DNA of 64,000 bases from Epiperipatus broadwayi (Eukaryota; Onychophora; Udeonychophora; Euonychophora; Peripatidae), in NCBI GenBank assembly GCA_028023455.1, contig JAQFVV010000031.1:8484093-8548092 (forward strand), given 5' to 3'. Under the pieces are notes generated by a model. It searched no databases, was not told the DNA's origin, and saw nothing but the letters and a program-made list of their open reading frames with translations. Position numbers and translations under genes: made by a program. Shown piece after piece: positions 55,712 to 64,000 of this stretch (position 1 is the stretch's first letter; each line of letters starts with the position of its first letter).

Positions 55712-55920
55712 TCTGAATGTTTGTGATGATGGTGTTCTAGCTGTATTTTTATATTGGACTATTTCCATCATCTAATATATGTGTTGAATGTCTTTAGAAA
55801 GGTTTAATTTTTAGTTAAATATTCCAAATGCATTCAACTGTTAGTAATATCACAGCAAACAGGTTAGTATATGCACTAACTGTTAGTAATATCACAGCAA
55901 ACAGGTTAATATATACACAA

Positions 55921-55980
55921 TGTTTCGAGTGGTATTTTTCTCCCCTCTTCTTCAGGCATTGCTGGCCTGACCAGTGACAG
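55921..55980 (-). ncRNA. Hammerhead-ribozyme-like segment (minus arm)
   Basis: On the minus strand: GTC (55978-55976), a hairpin CTGG/CCAG, then CTGAAGA (55955-55949, fitting CUGANGA), a stem GAGGGG...CCACTC with one mismatch, then GAAAC (55926-55922). TGT before C17 and ACA after GAAA can pair as stem III. Known: PLEs are reported to carry hammerhead motifs. Weak point: the base of stem I does not pair, so activity is doubtful. Confidence 0.35.
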
Positions 55981-55984
55981 TACT

Positions 55985-56072
55985 AGCATGGGATTCAAAC
56001 CTGGGCCCTTAGAATCTTGATAATTGAAATTTTAAGGTAACACTCTAACCAACTGTGCCATCCTGCCAAAGG
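55985..56072 (-). other. tRNA-like segment in PLE-beta 3' region (minus arm)
   Basis: Minus strand: TGGCACAGTTGGTTAGAGTG (A box/D arm, from 56060) and GGTTTGAATCC (B box, 55991-56001), about 50 bp apart. The A box fits TRGCNNAGTNGG, and the B box differs from GGTTCGAATCC at one base. The anticodon region is not tRNA-like, and the T stem does not pair well, so this is not a functional tRNA gene. Confidence 0.6.
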
Positions 56073-56095
56073 CAACAGTATGTAGTAATTTCATA

Positions 56096-56437
56096 TACTT
56101 ATCTATGAGGTTCCTTCTGATTTCTCCACTTTTTCCTCAGAGCAAAGTTGATTAGTGGTTTCCATACATTATGTATAGTTACACTAGATTGGCTAATGGC
56201 ATTTTTTGCCATTGTCATGTGAGCAGCTTCTTTAAATTTTCTTCTTTGTACCTTTTCTTCTTTGTCCAATATTTTTGTATTTTCCCAATAGAATGTGTGT
56301 TCATTGGTCCATACATGGTCTGCTACCTTAGACACATCAGTTTTTTCTCTTCTAATCATCAGTTTATGTTCTTGCAAGTGCTTTTGAATGAGATGGCTGG
56401 TTTCACCAATATATGTTCTTCCACATTCACATGGTAT
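56096..56437 (-). pseudogene. PLE-beta GIY-YIG domain, intact frame
   Basis: An open frame of about 113 codons entering from the inversion junction: YEIPCECGRTYIGETSHLIQ, KHLQEHKLMIRREKTD, HVWTNEHTFYWENTKILDK, QRRKFKEAAHMTMAKN, then INFALRKKWRNQ and a stop. It has CEC, YIGET, the EH pair, the NEH block and the KEA glutamate expected of a PLE nuclease. The residues before it (from 56512) are translated junction sequence, not domain. It is 5'-truncated, so not a working gene, but this domain itself shows no damage. Confidence 0.8.
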
Positions 56438-56446
56438 TTCATAAAA

Positions 56447-57366
56447 AGTACTCCATATCCACCTAAAGTTTGGCTTCGCTATGTGGAGGATACATGTGTT
56501 GTATGGCCACATGGTGAAGCATTGCTACAAACTTTCTGGACACACATCAAGAACATATCCCCTTCAATTAAATTCACAATAGAACCAGAACAAGAACAAA
56601 AATTGGCATTCTTAGATGTTCTTGTGACAAGACTGCCTAATGGCAAAATCAAAACTACAGTTTACTGAAAATCTACACATACAGGAAAATACCTAGCCTA
56701 TACATCTAATCACACCAGAAACACAAAACATGGAGTTATACTATCTCTGTGGAAGAGAGCAAAAGAAGTTTGTTCAGAAACTTGTGATTTGGAAAAAAAG
56801 ATCTATATATCCATCAGCTGTTGTTAAGAAAACATTAAATAGACAACAAAAAGAACCATCAACAGAAAAGACAATTATTGATACTGTAGTGAATCCATAC
56901 ATTCCAAAAATAGCAGACAAATTAAGGAAAATCTGCAATCAGTATAACATCAGAACTGTTTTCCAGAGCCATACCACACTATGAGGAATTCTAACATCTA
57001 CAAAGGCTAAACTTGAAATGCTGCAAAGAAAAAACTGCATCTATGAAATACCATGTGAATGTGGAAGAACATATATTGGTGAAACCAACTGTCCCATTCA
57101 AAAGTGCTTGAAAGAACATAAACTGAAGATTTGAAGAAAAAAAACAGACCATGTATGGACCAATGAACATACGTTCGATTGGGAAAATACAAAAATATTG
57201 GACAAAGAAGAAAAGGTACAAAGAAGAAAATTTAAAAAAGCTGCTCACATGACAATGGGAAAAAATCCCATTAGCCAACCTAATGTGACTATACATAATG
57301 TATGAAAAACACTAATCAACTTTGCTCTGAGGAAAAAGTGGAGAAATCAGGAGGAACCTCATAAAT
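56447..57366 (+). pseudogene. PLE-beta RT C-terminal part and GIY-YIG ORF
   Basis: VWLRYVEDTCVVWPHGEALL starts at the RT motif C; the catalytic YVDD reads YVED (56480-56491). Then QKLAFLDVLVTRLPNGKIKT to a TGA at 56666, HTGKYLAYTSNHTR, AVVKKTLNRQQKEPSTEKT, ADKLRKICNQYNIRTVFQSH to a TGA at 56982, and IYEIPCECGRTYIGET with AAHMTMGKNPIS in the endonuclease. Relative to the minus arm, the GIY-YIG part lacks a short segment after REKTD and has extra stops. Fingers and most of the palm are missing, so inactive. Confidence 0.85.
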
Positions 57367-57399
57367 AAGTATATGAAATTCCTACATACTGTTGCCTTT

Positions 57400-57482
57400 G
57401 GCAGGATGGCTTTTGGTTAGAGTGTTACCTTAAATTTTCAATTATGAAGATTCTAAGGGCCCAGGTTCGAATCCCATGCTAG
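57400..57482 (+). other. tRNA-like segment in PLE-beta 3' region (plus arm)
   Basis: TGGCTTTTGGTTAGAGTG (A-box position, 57407-57424) and a perfect B box GGTTCGAATCC (57464-57474), starting about 35 bp after the ORF stop. The same distances hold in the minus arm. It could be a captured tRNA-derived SINE head or part of the PLE itself. Confidence 0.6.
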
Positions 57483-57483
57483 T

Positions 57484-57548
57484 ACTGACACTGGTCAGGC
57501 CAGCAACACCTGAAGAAGAGGAGAGAAAAATGTCTCTCAAAACGTTGT
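57484..57548 (+). ncRNA. Hammerhead-like segment, core mutated (plus arm)
   Basis: CTGAAGA is kept at 57510-57516, but the cleavage triplet is GAC (57487-57489) instead of GTC, and GAAAC reads AAAAC (57539-57543). The CTGG/CCAG hairpin is kept. This copy would not be expected to cleave. Confidence 0.25.
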
Positions 57549-57678
57549 GCATATACTAATCTGTTTGCTGTGATATTACTAACAGTTAGTTCATATACTA
57601 ACCTGTTTGCTGTGATATTACTTACAGTTGGTGCATATACTAGCCTGTTTTCTGTGATATTACTAACAGTTGAATGCA
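57545..57678 (+). repeat. ~42-bp tandem repeat at PLE-beta end (three units)
   Basis: Each unit is a variant of catatactaacctgtttgc plus tgtgatattactaacagtta. The minus arm has two units at 55840-55918. Confidence 0.85.
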
Positions 57679-57786
57679 TTTAAAATATTTAACTAAAAAT
57701 TAAACTTTTCTAAAGACATTCAACACACATATTAGATGATGGAAATAGTCCAATATAAAAATACAGCTATAATTGTATAATGTTTT

Positions 57787-57950
57787 GAAAAAAAAATGGC
57801 TGCCTGAGTATTGAATTTACAAATTTAAATGGTTAGCATATTTGTTTTTTTTAAATTTTTGTTTGTTTGAATACTTTTTCCTCCAGATAGTGTATAATTG
57901 AAGTTTTATGTTAGATACAACATAGTTCATGATTCCATTATATGTGTGTA
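57787..57950 (+). repeat. Interspersed repeat X, copy 2, right part
   Basis: Resumes homology with 26450-26590: tttgtttgttt, ataattgaagtttta-gttagata, aacatagttcatga. The combined copy is split by the PLE-beta pair. Confidence 0.6.
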
Positions 57951-58917
57951 ATGTAATACATATGCTCACCCTTATATATATAAATCTGGCACAATTTTGT
58001 GTTTGATTTGCAGAAGATATTTTTTAAAAAATTATTAAATATGGATATTAAAATTTTAGAAAATGTCATTTCAACAGAATGCATTATAATCATGAGTTTT
58101 TAATTGTTATCACGGTTAATTACAAGGTTTTATTAGTAAGAATTTCTGAATAGAATTCAAATAAAAATGTATAAATGATAACTTGAGATCATATTTGATT
58201 CTTGGATGATAACATTTTATTGTTAGCAGTCAATTATGTCTCTTTTGTCTTATTGTTTCATTTATCACTTTAAGTATAAACAAACTTAACATTTTCTGGA
58301 TAGAAGAAATATCCATATTAGTTTTTGCAATTAAATAAATTTAAAAATATTTTGATTTTTTTTTAGTTTTGTAATTATTTATTTTATCTAATTCTTGCAG
58401 TAATATTAAACTAAAGATTCACTTTTATATTTAATTAAACACTCTGAACTGTTGTATTGAAGAACAATCATAATTTGAAAAAATTTCCAACTTTTACTTT
58501 TAAATTTGACATTATTAATAAGTTTATTTAGATTCATAAAAGTTCTAAAGCCTATATTAAGATCAAAACTATAATTATTTTTGTTTGAAAAAATATGCAT
58601 GAAATGCATGACATAGTTATACATAGCTTGATGGGGGAGGAGGTTGCATTCTAATTGTAGTCAAACAATTTTATTTCTACAGAGTGGATTTCTTTAACAA
58701 ATAATTTTTACTAAGATTGTTACTTAATGAAAAAATAAAGTAGATAGACATATTCTTCTAAAAATAGTTTTAAGTATAGTTGGTACTAATAGGGAAGGTT
58801 GTTTTCACTCATAAATACTAAATTTTTCTACTAAAAAATTGTAAGCAACAATATATATATATATAATTAAAATTATATTTAATGTTTTCACAGTTGTATG
58901 ATGTAGATAAATTATAA
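57951..58917. other. AT-rich stretch, nothing recognised
   Basis: Short frame at 58406-58624 (minus) has no motif. Confidence 0.5.
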
Positions 58918-59074
58918 CTTTTTGGGCTGTACTATGTGTATTATTTTCCATTAAACACCGATATTTTGACACACTAGCATCTGTCATTATCAAGGTTAAT
59001 CTTGAAAATGGTGGATGCTAGTCCATCGAAATATCGGTGTTTAATGTAAAATAATACATGGTACAGCTCAAAAA

Positions 59075-59075
<1 letters not shown>
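58918..59075. repeat. Fold-back element with ~75-bp arms
   Basis: The left arm (ctttttgggctgtac, attattttccattaaacacc, gatatttt, gcatc) is mirrored by the right arm (gatgctagt, tcgaaatatcggtgtttaat, aaaataatac, gtacagctcaaaaag). The right arm runs into a TA microsatellite. A short spacer (gttaat) sits between the arms. Confidence 0.75.

Positions 59076-59164
<89 letters not shown>
59076..59164. repeat. (TA)n microsatellite
   Basis: TA run with one phase break at 59129-59130, between two fold-back elements. Confidence 0.95.
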
Positions 59165-59168
<4 letters not shown>

Positions 59169-59196
59169 TTACAAGCATAATGCTAAACTAGTCAAT

Positions 59197-59492
59197 ATGT
59201 AATTAAAATGACCCCAAATCCAAAATTCAACCAGCCCAGCCAAAAAATAATAGAACACAACCAAAGGTTTCATTGCTACAAGCAGACTTCTCAAGTGTAA
59301 AAAACTACAAAAACTACACCATATATATAATATTAAACATTACCCACAAATCCATTTATTTCCCATTTCCCCATAATATTAAAAGAACTCTTAAATAAGT
59401 TAATTGCTTCAGAATAATACATTTTTGGTTGTGTTTTATTATTATTATTTGGCTGAGGTTGAATTTTGGATTTGGGGTAATTTTAATTGTAT
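59197..59492. repeat. Fold-back MITE with ~70-bp terminal inverted repeats
   Basis: The left end reads aattaaaatgaccccaaatc, caaaattcaacc, cagccaaa and acacaaccaaa. The right end reads the same on the minus strand (59420-59490), with aattaaaattaccccaaatc at its tip. The interior is about 150 bp and non-coding. Confidence 0.75.
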
Positions 59493-61069
59493 ATATATTT
59501 AACCGGATACTTTATCAGATTCAAAAGTTCTATCATGTAAATTAATACCAAATTCTATTTTTGTAAAATTTAAAAGAAAATAAATTAGAAGTTTTTATAT
59601 GTGTAATAATGGCATACTTATTTTATATTAAAATTTTATATTTTAATTCTAAATCGATTTTAGTTTAAAATATTTTTAGATGCTTGTTTCTTGAAAATAA
59701 TTAAAAGCTAGCAGAGTTTAATTAATCCTTTTATAAAAATATTTTAATTAAAAAAGGTTGATTTATTTTTAAAGCGAAGATTTAGTTTGGGATTTTTTTT
59801 AATTATTTTTGTAAGATAACGCCTTGGTCAGATGTTGTTTTTCTAATTAATATTGAGCAGGAGTTAGAGATTTGCCTTGGTTAAAACTTCTAATAAAAGA
59901 TTGCATGGAGGATAATGAAGGACATATATAGCTCTGGCTTATTTCAGATCAAAAGACAGATTATTCATAGAAACTATTTTAGTCACTCAGTGTATTCATC
60001 CAGAGTTTTCTGTTATTGAACTGCTGAGTAGTTGAAGCAATTCTAATTTTTGTATTTGATATTTGTTCAACTGGAATCACTAAGTTAAATTTCTGTTATC
60101 TGTCAATAATTCTATTATTTTCTGTGATAGTACCAGACATCCAGAAGTCATATCTATAATCTATGCCATGAACAATCTCCATAATATGATGTATTAAACC
60201 TTTCCAAGGATTAACCTATGTAGCTCCAAAATTGTGACTACAATCATGACCTAAGTCCTAGTCCAGAGCTGATCCTGATAATGCTTTCATTCTCTTGAAC
60301 CAGTAGTAAATTAAAGCTGCTGTATAGGACTCTTTATAAACTGAACATTGTGTGAACAACAGAATTCAATATTATCTTGAAGTAACTCACATTTCTATAT
60401 TTAAAAAAAACTAAATCTCTAGTTAAGTTTGTATCAAGTCTCAGCTTAATCTTAAAAGAATTTTTTTATACTATGTGACCTATTAATTTAAATATTAATT
60501 ATTTATGTATTTTTTTATGTATTGAAGACTTAGTGGAAAGATTTCTATCTTAAAAAGTTACTTATCTGAGAGAGCATTGCAAGTTATATCTTGTATGCTT
60601 AATGGATTTCTGTGTTATATTACTAACTCAGGCTGATATTAGTAATTTTCTTTTACGCACTTGTCATTTTTTTTATTTGTCAGTAAACTTAATCAAACTG
60701 GGTTTGTGTTTTCTGCAGACTGCAGATCTTTTTTGCTAGTGGGTTATTATGATAAAGGAGTTTGCTATTAACTGAAAGGAAACCCTTTGATTCCTCTTGG
60801 AGGCCTTAAAGGAACCGAGCAGGGCAAATTCCTAATGTCCACTCCAAACATTCTTGTCATTGAAGCTGTTATTACTATCTGATTATTCATATAGTATACG
60901 AACATGGATGGGCTTCTCACCAACATGCATTAGCCAGTGTGGTGAGTTTATTGAATTTTTACCTCTGAGTTTAAGATCAAGAAACACCATGGTCTTTCTT
61001 CTCAGTGCCTGATAAGTCAGAATGAATGTTTGTGTAAATGATAAATATTTTTCCAATACATATATACAA
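59493..61069. other. Mixed-composition stretch, no gene recognised
   Basis: Becomes less AT-rich from about 59900. The block at 60110-60380 gives fragments such as GIDYRYDFWMSGTITE on minus, and 60710-60900 gives IPLGGLKGTEQGKFLMSTPN on plus, but neither is sustained or recognised. Possibly an old repeat or a 5' flank. Confidence 0.4.
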
Positions 61070-63600
61070 TTATGACAGACAAGAATAAAGCATGGCCCTT
61101 ATTCCCAGGAGGCTGTAAAGTCACCAACCAAGGCAGCGGTTGGTGGCTGAAGGCGGAGGGTGCTAAGAATCCCCTGATTGCAGACCCAGGCTGCCATTTG
61201 ATGATTGATGGCTTTTTATTTAGGTACTTACAACTGCATATCACTTTCAAGTGAAGGAAGATTGCAAGAATTAGAAGAACTCTCTTATATTAAATGGGAC
61301 ATTATTGGACTTTGTGAAGTTAGAAGAAAAGGAGAAGAAACAATTGATTTAAAAAGAGGACATATACTCTATTATAAAGGCACACATATTGGAAATACAA
61401 GTGGAGTAGGATTCATTATAAATAAAAAGTGGAAGAATACTATTGTGGAGATTGATGGTGTATCGAACAGAGTGGCAAGATTGGTTATACAACTTTATAG
61501 CAGATACCAAATGCAGATAATTCAGGTTTATGCCCCACCAAGTTCTCATAGTGATGAAGTAGTAGAAGATTTTTATATGGATGTACAAAAGGCTTTTGAT
61601 CAGAGTAAACAACATTTTAAAATTGTTATGGGAGACTTTAATGCTAGAATTGGTAGACAAATGAAATATGAAAGTGCTGTAGGTAATTTTGGTTATGGTA
61701 ATAGAAATGAGAGAGGACATAGACTTGTGAAGTTTGCAGAAAAAAAAAACTTTATATTATGAATTCATTTTTTGAGAAAAATGTTAAAAGGAAATGGACA
61801 TGGAAGCATCCAAATGAAGGTACAGCAAAACTGGATTATATTTTGACTAACAGAAAATACATATTTCAAGATTGTAATTTTCTTAATAAATTTAACACAG
61901 GAAGTGATCATCGATTAGTAAGGTGTAAGTTACGTGTTAATGTAAAACTAGAGAGACAAAAATTATTAAGAAAAACAATATTTACAGTTGATATTCATAA
62001 TCTTTAAAAACATTCTAATGAATTTAAATTAGAACTTACAAATAGGTTTCAAGTGTTAGGAGATTTTGAACATGATTCAGATTTGAATGAAATTAATATG
62101 AAAATAACTGATACACTTTTAAAAACTGCAACAAACATAGCTGGTAGAAAAAAGCAGCAATTGACTAATAAATTTTCTACTGAGACTAGAGAATTTATGA
62201 AGAAAAGAAGGAATATGAAGATATACAAAAATGATGTATTAAAAAGAATTGAATATCTCTAATTTTGTAAAATGGTATGGAAAAGAGTTGAAAATGATAT
62301 AAGAAAGTATAACTGTGAAATAGCAAGGAAAGCTGTAGAAGAAAATAAAAGTCTCAAAAATGTTAAACAACATTTTGGTATTGGTAGGAAATTTATATCT
62401 GCAATAAGAAAAAAAGATGGAATTATTACTAAAAAGAGAGATGACATCATGAAATTGGTAGAAGATTTTTATCAAGAATTATATAGTAATAAAGAACAAG
62501 TACCTCCTATATCTATTACATCTTCCGAATTGTCCAGAATTTTAAATGAAGAAGTGAGTCATGCAATTAAGTGTATGAAGAAATGAAAGGCTCCAGGAAA
62601 TGATGGAATTATAATTGATATATTAAAAGAAGCAGGTGAAGAAATAGAAACAATTTTAGCAAAGTTATATACCAAATGTCTAAATGATAAAGACGTACCG
62701 GAAGATTGGAAGAATGCAGTAATAATATTAATATTTAAAAAGGTGATAAAGAAGATATTAGAAATTACAGACCTATCAGCCTTTTATCAGTTTTATATAA
62801 AATTTTTACCAAGATAATTACAACTCGTCTACAGAGAACTTTGGATTTCCACCAACCAAGAGAACAAGCTGGATTTAAAAGTGGTTTTAGTACAATAGAT
62901 CATATCCAGGTATTGAGAGAAGTCATAGAAAAGACAAATGAATATGAGTTGTCATTATGTTTTGGATTTGTAGATTATGAAAAGGTATTCGATTCTATAC
63001 ACATTTCTTCAGTGATTAAGGCATTGGATCATCAAGGTATAGATCCAGGATATTGTCATATTTTAAAGAATATTTATAAAAATGCAACAGCAACAATTAG
63101 AATACATAATGATACTGGAAAAATCAACATTGAGAAAGGTTAAGACAACGTGACTTCATATCTCCAAAACTCTTTACAGCAGTGCTGCAAGAAGTATTTT
63201 GTGGATTAAAATGGGAAACTAAAGGAGTGAAAGTAAATGGAGAGTATTTAAGTCATTTAGATTTTGCAGATGATGTAGTTGTTTTTGCAAATAATGCTTC
63301 AGAGCTGCAGGAAATGTTGCAGGAGTTAGCAGATGAAAGTAGAAAAGTAGGACTAAAGATAAATGTTAAAAAGACTAAAGTAATGTTTAATCGATTTGCT
63401 CAAAATATGAAAATAAAGATTGATTATGAAGAATTAGAAGAAGTTAACAGTTACAAATACCTTGGTCAGATTATTAATACAGATGGAAACATAATGGAGG
63501 AAATTAATTATAGAATTAAACTTGGTTGGAGTGCTTTTGGTAGAAATAACTTGAGACTAAAAGGAAATATGCCTGTTTTCTTAGTAGATATTTTATTTTC
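61070..63600 (+). mobile_element. RTE-type LINE, nearly full-length ORF, 3'-truncated
   Basis: Includes a GC-richer leader (about 61070-61200, with caaggcagcggttggtggctg and ggcggagggtgctaag), probably the 5' UTR. A single ORF with endonuclease and reverse transcriptase follows. The 3' part that should hold the C-terminal WAGHIAR...WIDNG block and the GAT tail is absent; homology stops near 63575 after GNMP. The copy at 48985-52885 ends its first piece shortly after the same point, but for a different reason (a transposon insertion). Confidence 0.88.
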
Positions 63601-63619
63601 TGTAGTTTGGATTACATAG
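61205..63619 (+). pseudogene. RTE ORF: AP-like endonuclease + reverse transcriptase
   Basis: Endonuclease: LGTYNCISLSSEGRLQELEE, WDIIGLCEVRR (catalytic Glu), VYAPPSS, MGDFNARIG (from 61631), RKWTWKHP, AKLDYIL and GSDHRLVRCKL. Reverse transcriptase: KAPGNDGIIIDILKEAGEE, EDWKNAVIILIFKK, NYRPISLLSV (shifted frame), REQAGFKSGFSTIDHI, CFGFVDYEKVFDSI (motif A), DFISPKLFTAVLQEVF and LDFADDVVVFAN (FADD at 63263-63274). Damage: a frameshift in an A run near 61742, stops near 62005, 62260 and 62584, and frameshifts near 62742 and 63137. Few lesions for its length suggest a fairly recent insertion. The role was target-primed reverse transcription. Confidence 0.9.
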
Positions 63620-64000
63620 TTAATAATCTTTTCTTTTCTTTTGTGAGACCAACCTTGGTTGGTTTAAACATACCTGGCCATGTGAATTTTGCAGATATAT
63701 GATATTATTAGTTCATATGTTTCTTTTCCAGGCTAAGAAAAGCTTATTTGTGCTGTTTTGTTGGTTCTTTGCAAGCATTCAGTGGTTCTAAATCTCTGTG
63801 AAAAAATTGGGATTGGTTTAGGTGAATCTCTAGCAAGAAGTCATATGCTCCCTTTATGTCATAAGTGAGAACTAACCTTATCTGCCTTGGAGATTAATGT
63901 ACTGATACTCTCATTTTTTATTCATTCTATGTTTAATAAATTTTAACGTTCTTTTAAGTACATGAGCTAATGTTTGTATCAGTGCTTTCTTTTATCAATT
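63620..64000. other. Right-edge flank, no gene recognised
   Basis: Less AT-rich than the intron; no sustained frame, splice pair or repeat match found. Confidence 0.4.

Larger units (their letters stand above)
55712..56444 (-). mobile_element. PLE-beta pair, minus arm
   Basis: Truncated inverted copy holding only the GIY-YIG domain and the 3' region. From the centre outward: GIY-YIG frame (56437-56099), tRNA-like segment, hammerhead-like segment, two 42-bp tandem units (55840-55918), then atccatt-ending tail blocks mirrored at 57672-57767. The junction with the plus arm lies at 56440-56447. Confidence 0.85.
56447..57767 (+). mobile_element. PLE-beta pair, plus arm
   Basis: Longer arm of the inverted pair: the reverse transcriptase from its motif C onward, linker, GIY-YIG, tRNA-like segment, hammerhead-like remnant, three 42-bp tandem units (about 57545-57675), then a tail mirrored at 55735-55835. 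It ends aaaatacagc directly before the right target duplication. Confidence 0.88.

Noticed and set aside
55840-55918. CRISPR-like array from evenly spaced repeats
   Set aside because: The units are directly tandem with no spacers, in a eukaryotic retroelement end.
56171-56445. N-terminal part of the plus frame that reaches the PLE RT
   Set aside because: This half is antisense of the minus-arm GIY-YIG; only the part after 56447 is real PLE protein.
56991-57296. Minus-strand frame at 56991-57296
   Set aside because: Antisense of the plus-arm GIY-YIG domain.
57400-57482. A functional tRNA gene
   Set aside because: A and B boxes are present, but the anticodon arm and T-stem pairing are not tRNA-like; kept as a tRNA-like segment only.
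60110-60380. Possible lectin-like exon (YDFWMSGT on the minus strand)
   Set aside because: Only about 20 residues, with stops close on both sides and no supporting splice pair.
61349-61720. 123-codon minus-strand frame, and the minus frames at 62239-62475
   Set aside because: Shadows of the RTE ORF.

Overview
The window is strongly AT-rich nuclear DNA from an animal, most likely an invertebrate and probably an arthropod. Four things point there: host coding sequence is present only as short spliced exons, one intron is very long, TA/ATT/ATC microsatellites are everywhere, and the mobile-element mix is Jockey-type and RTE-type LINEs, mariner and several Penelope-like elements (PLEs). The arthropod call is inference; no species is named by the sequence. 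There are no bacterial-style operons, CRISPR arrays or rRNA genes, and no intact tRNA gene. One run of exactly 500 N (22736-23235) is an assembly gap beside a TA microsatellite.

The only host gene I can support is a neprilysin/endothelin-converting-enzyme type metallopeptidase (family M13) on the minus strand. Two consecutive exons are visible, 53169-53391 and 16744-16842. Both have consensus splice sites, they join in the same phase, and the joined protein aligns without a gap to the M13 N-terminal domain. Positions 16843-53168 are therefore one intron of about 36.3 kb, and most of the window is a record of insertions into it. No earlier exon is seen to the right and no later exon to the left.

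Left flank (1-16.7 kb): an inverted pair of PLE tails with a GIY-YIG nuclease domain (PLE-alpha, 641-2222), a mosaic of about 0.5 kb direct and inverted repeats (2925-4880), a T-rich tandem repeat (about 4970-5830), a long AT-rich stretch, then a dead Jockey-type LINE (12240-15870) lying between two 3' ends of a second Jockey family.

Intron (16.8-53.2 kb): PLE-alpha end palindrome (19.8-20.1 kb), an internally deleted mariner (24691-25496), a degenerate coding-like block (30.4-31.3 kb), a PLE-beta copy (31.9-33.3 kb), a triple LTR-like repeat with a tRNA-Lys primer-site-like core (33.6-36.0 kb), a PLE-gamma GIY-YIG fragment (40.1-40.4 kb), fold-back MITEs, and RTE fragments, one of them split by a 1302-bp terminal-inverted-repeat element with a 6-bp target duplication.

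Right flank (53.4-64 kb): a head-to-head PLE-beta pair (55.7-57.8 kb) with a 19-bp target duplication inside an older repeat, two fold-back elements near 59 kb, and a nearly complete but dead RTE LINE (61.07-63.6 kb).

The most unusual feature is the 3' region of PLE-beta. All three copies carry, at the same place after the GIY-YIG stop codon, a tRNA-like segment with pol III A/B-box-like motifs, then a hammerhead-ribozyme-like core. In the two copies of the head-to-head pair this is followed by about 42-bp tandem repeats. This module is the best candidate in the window for something not already described.
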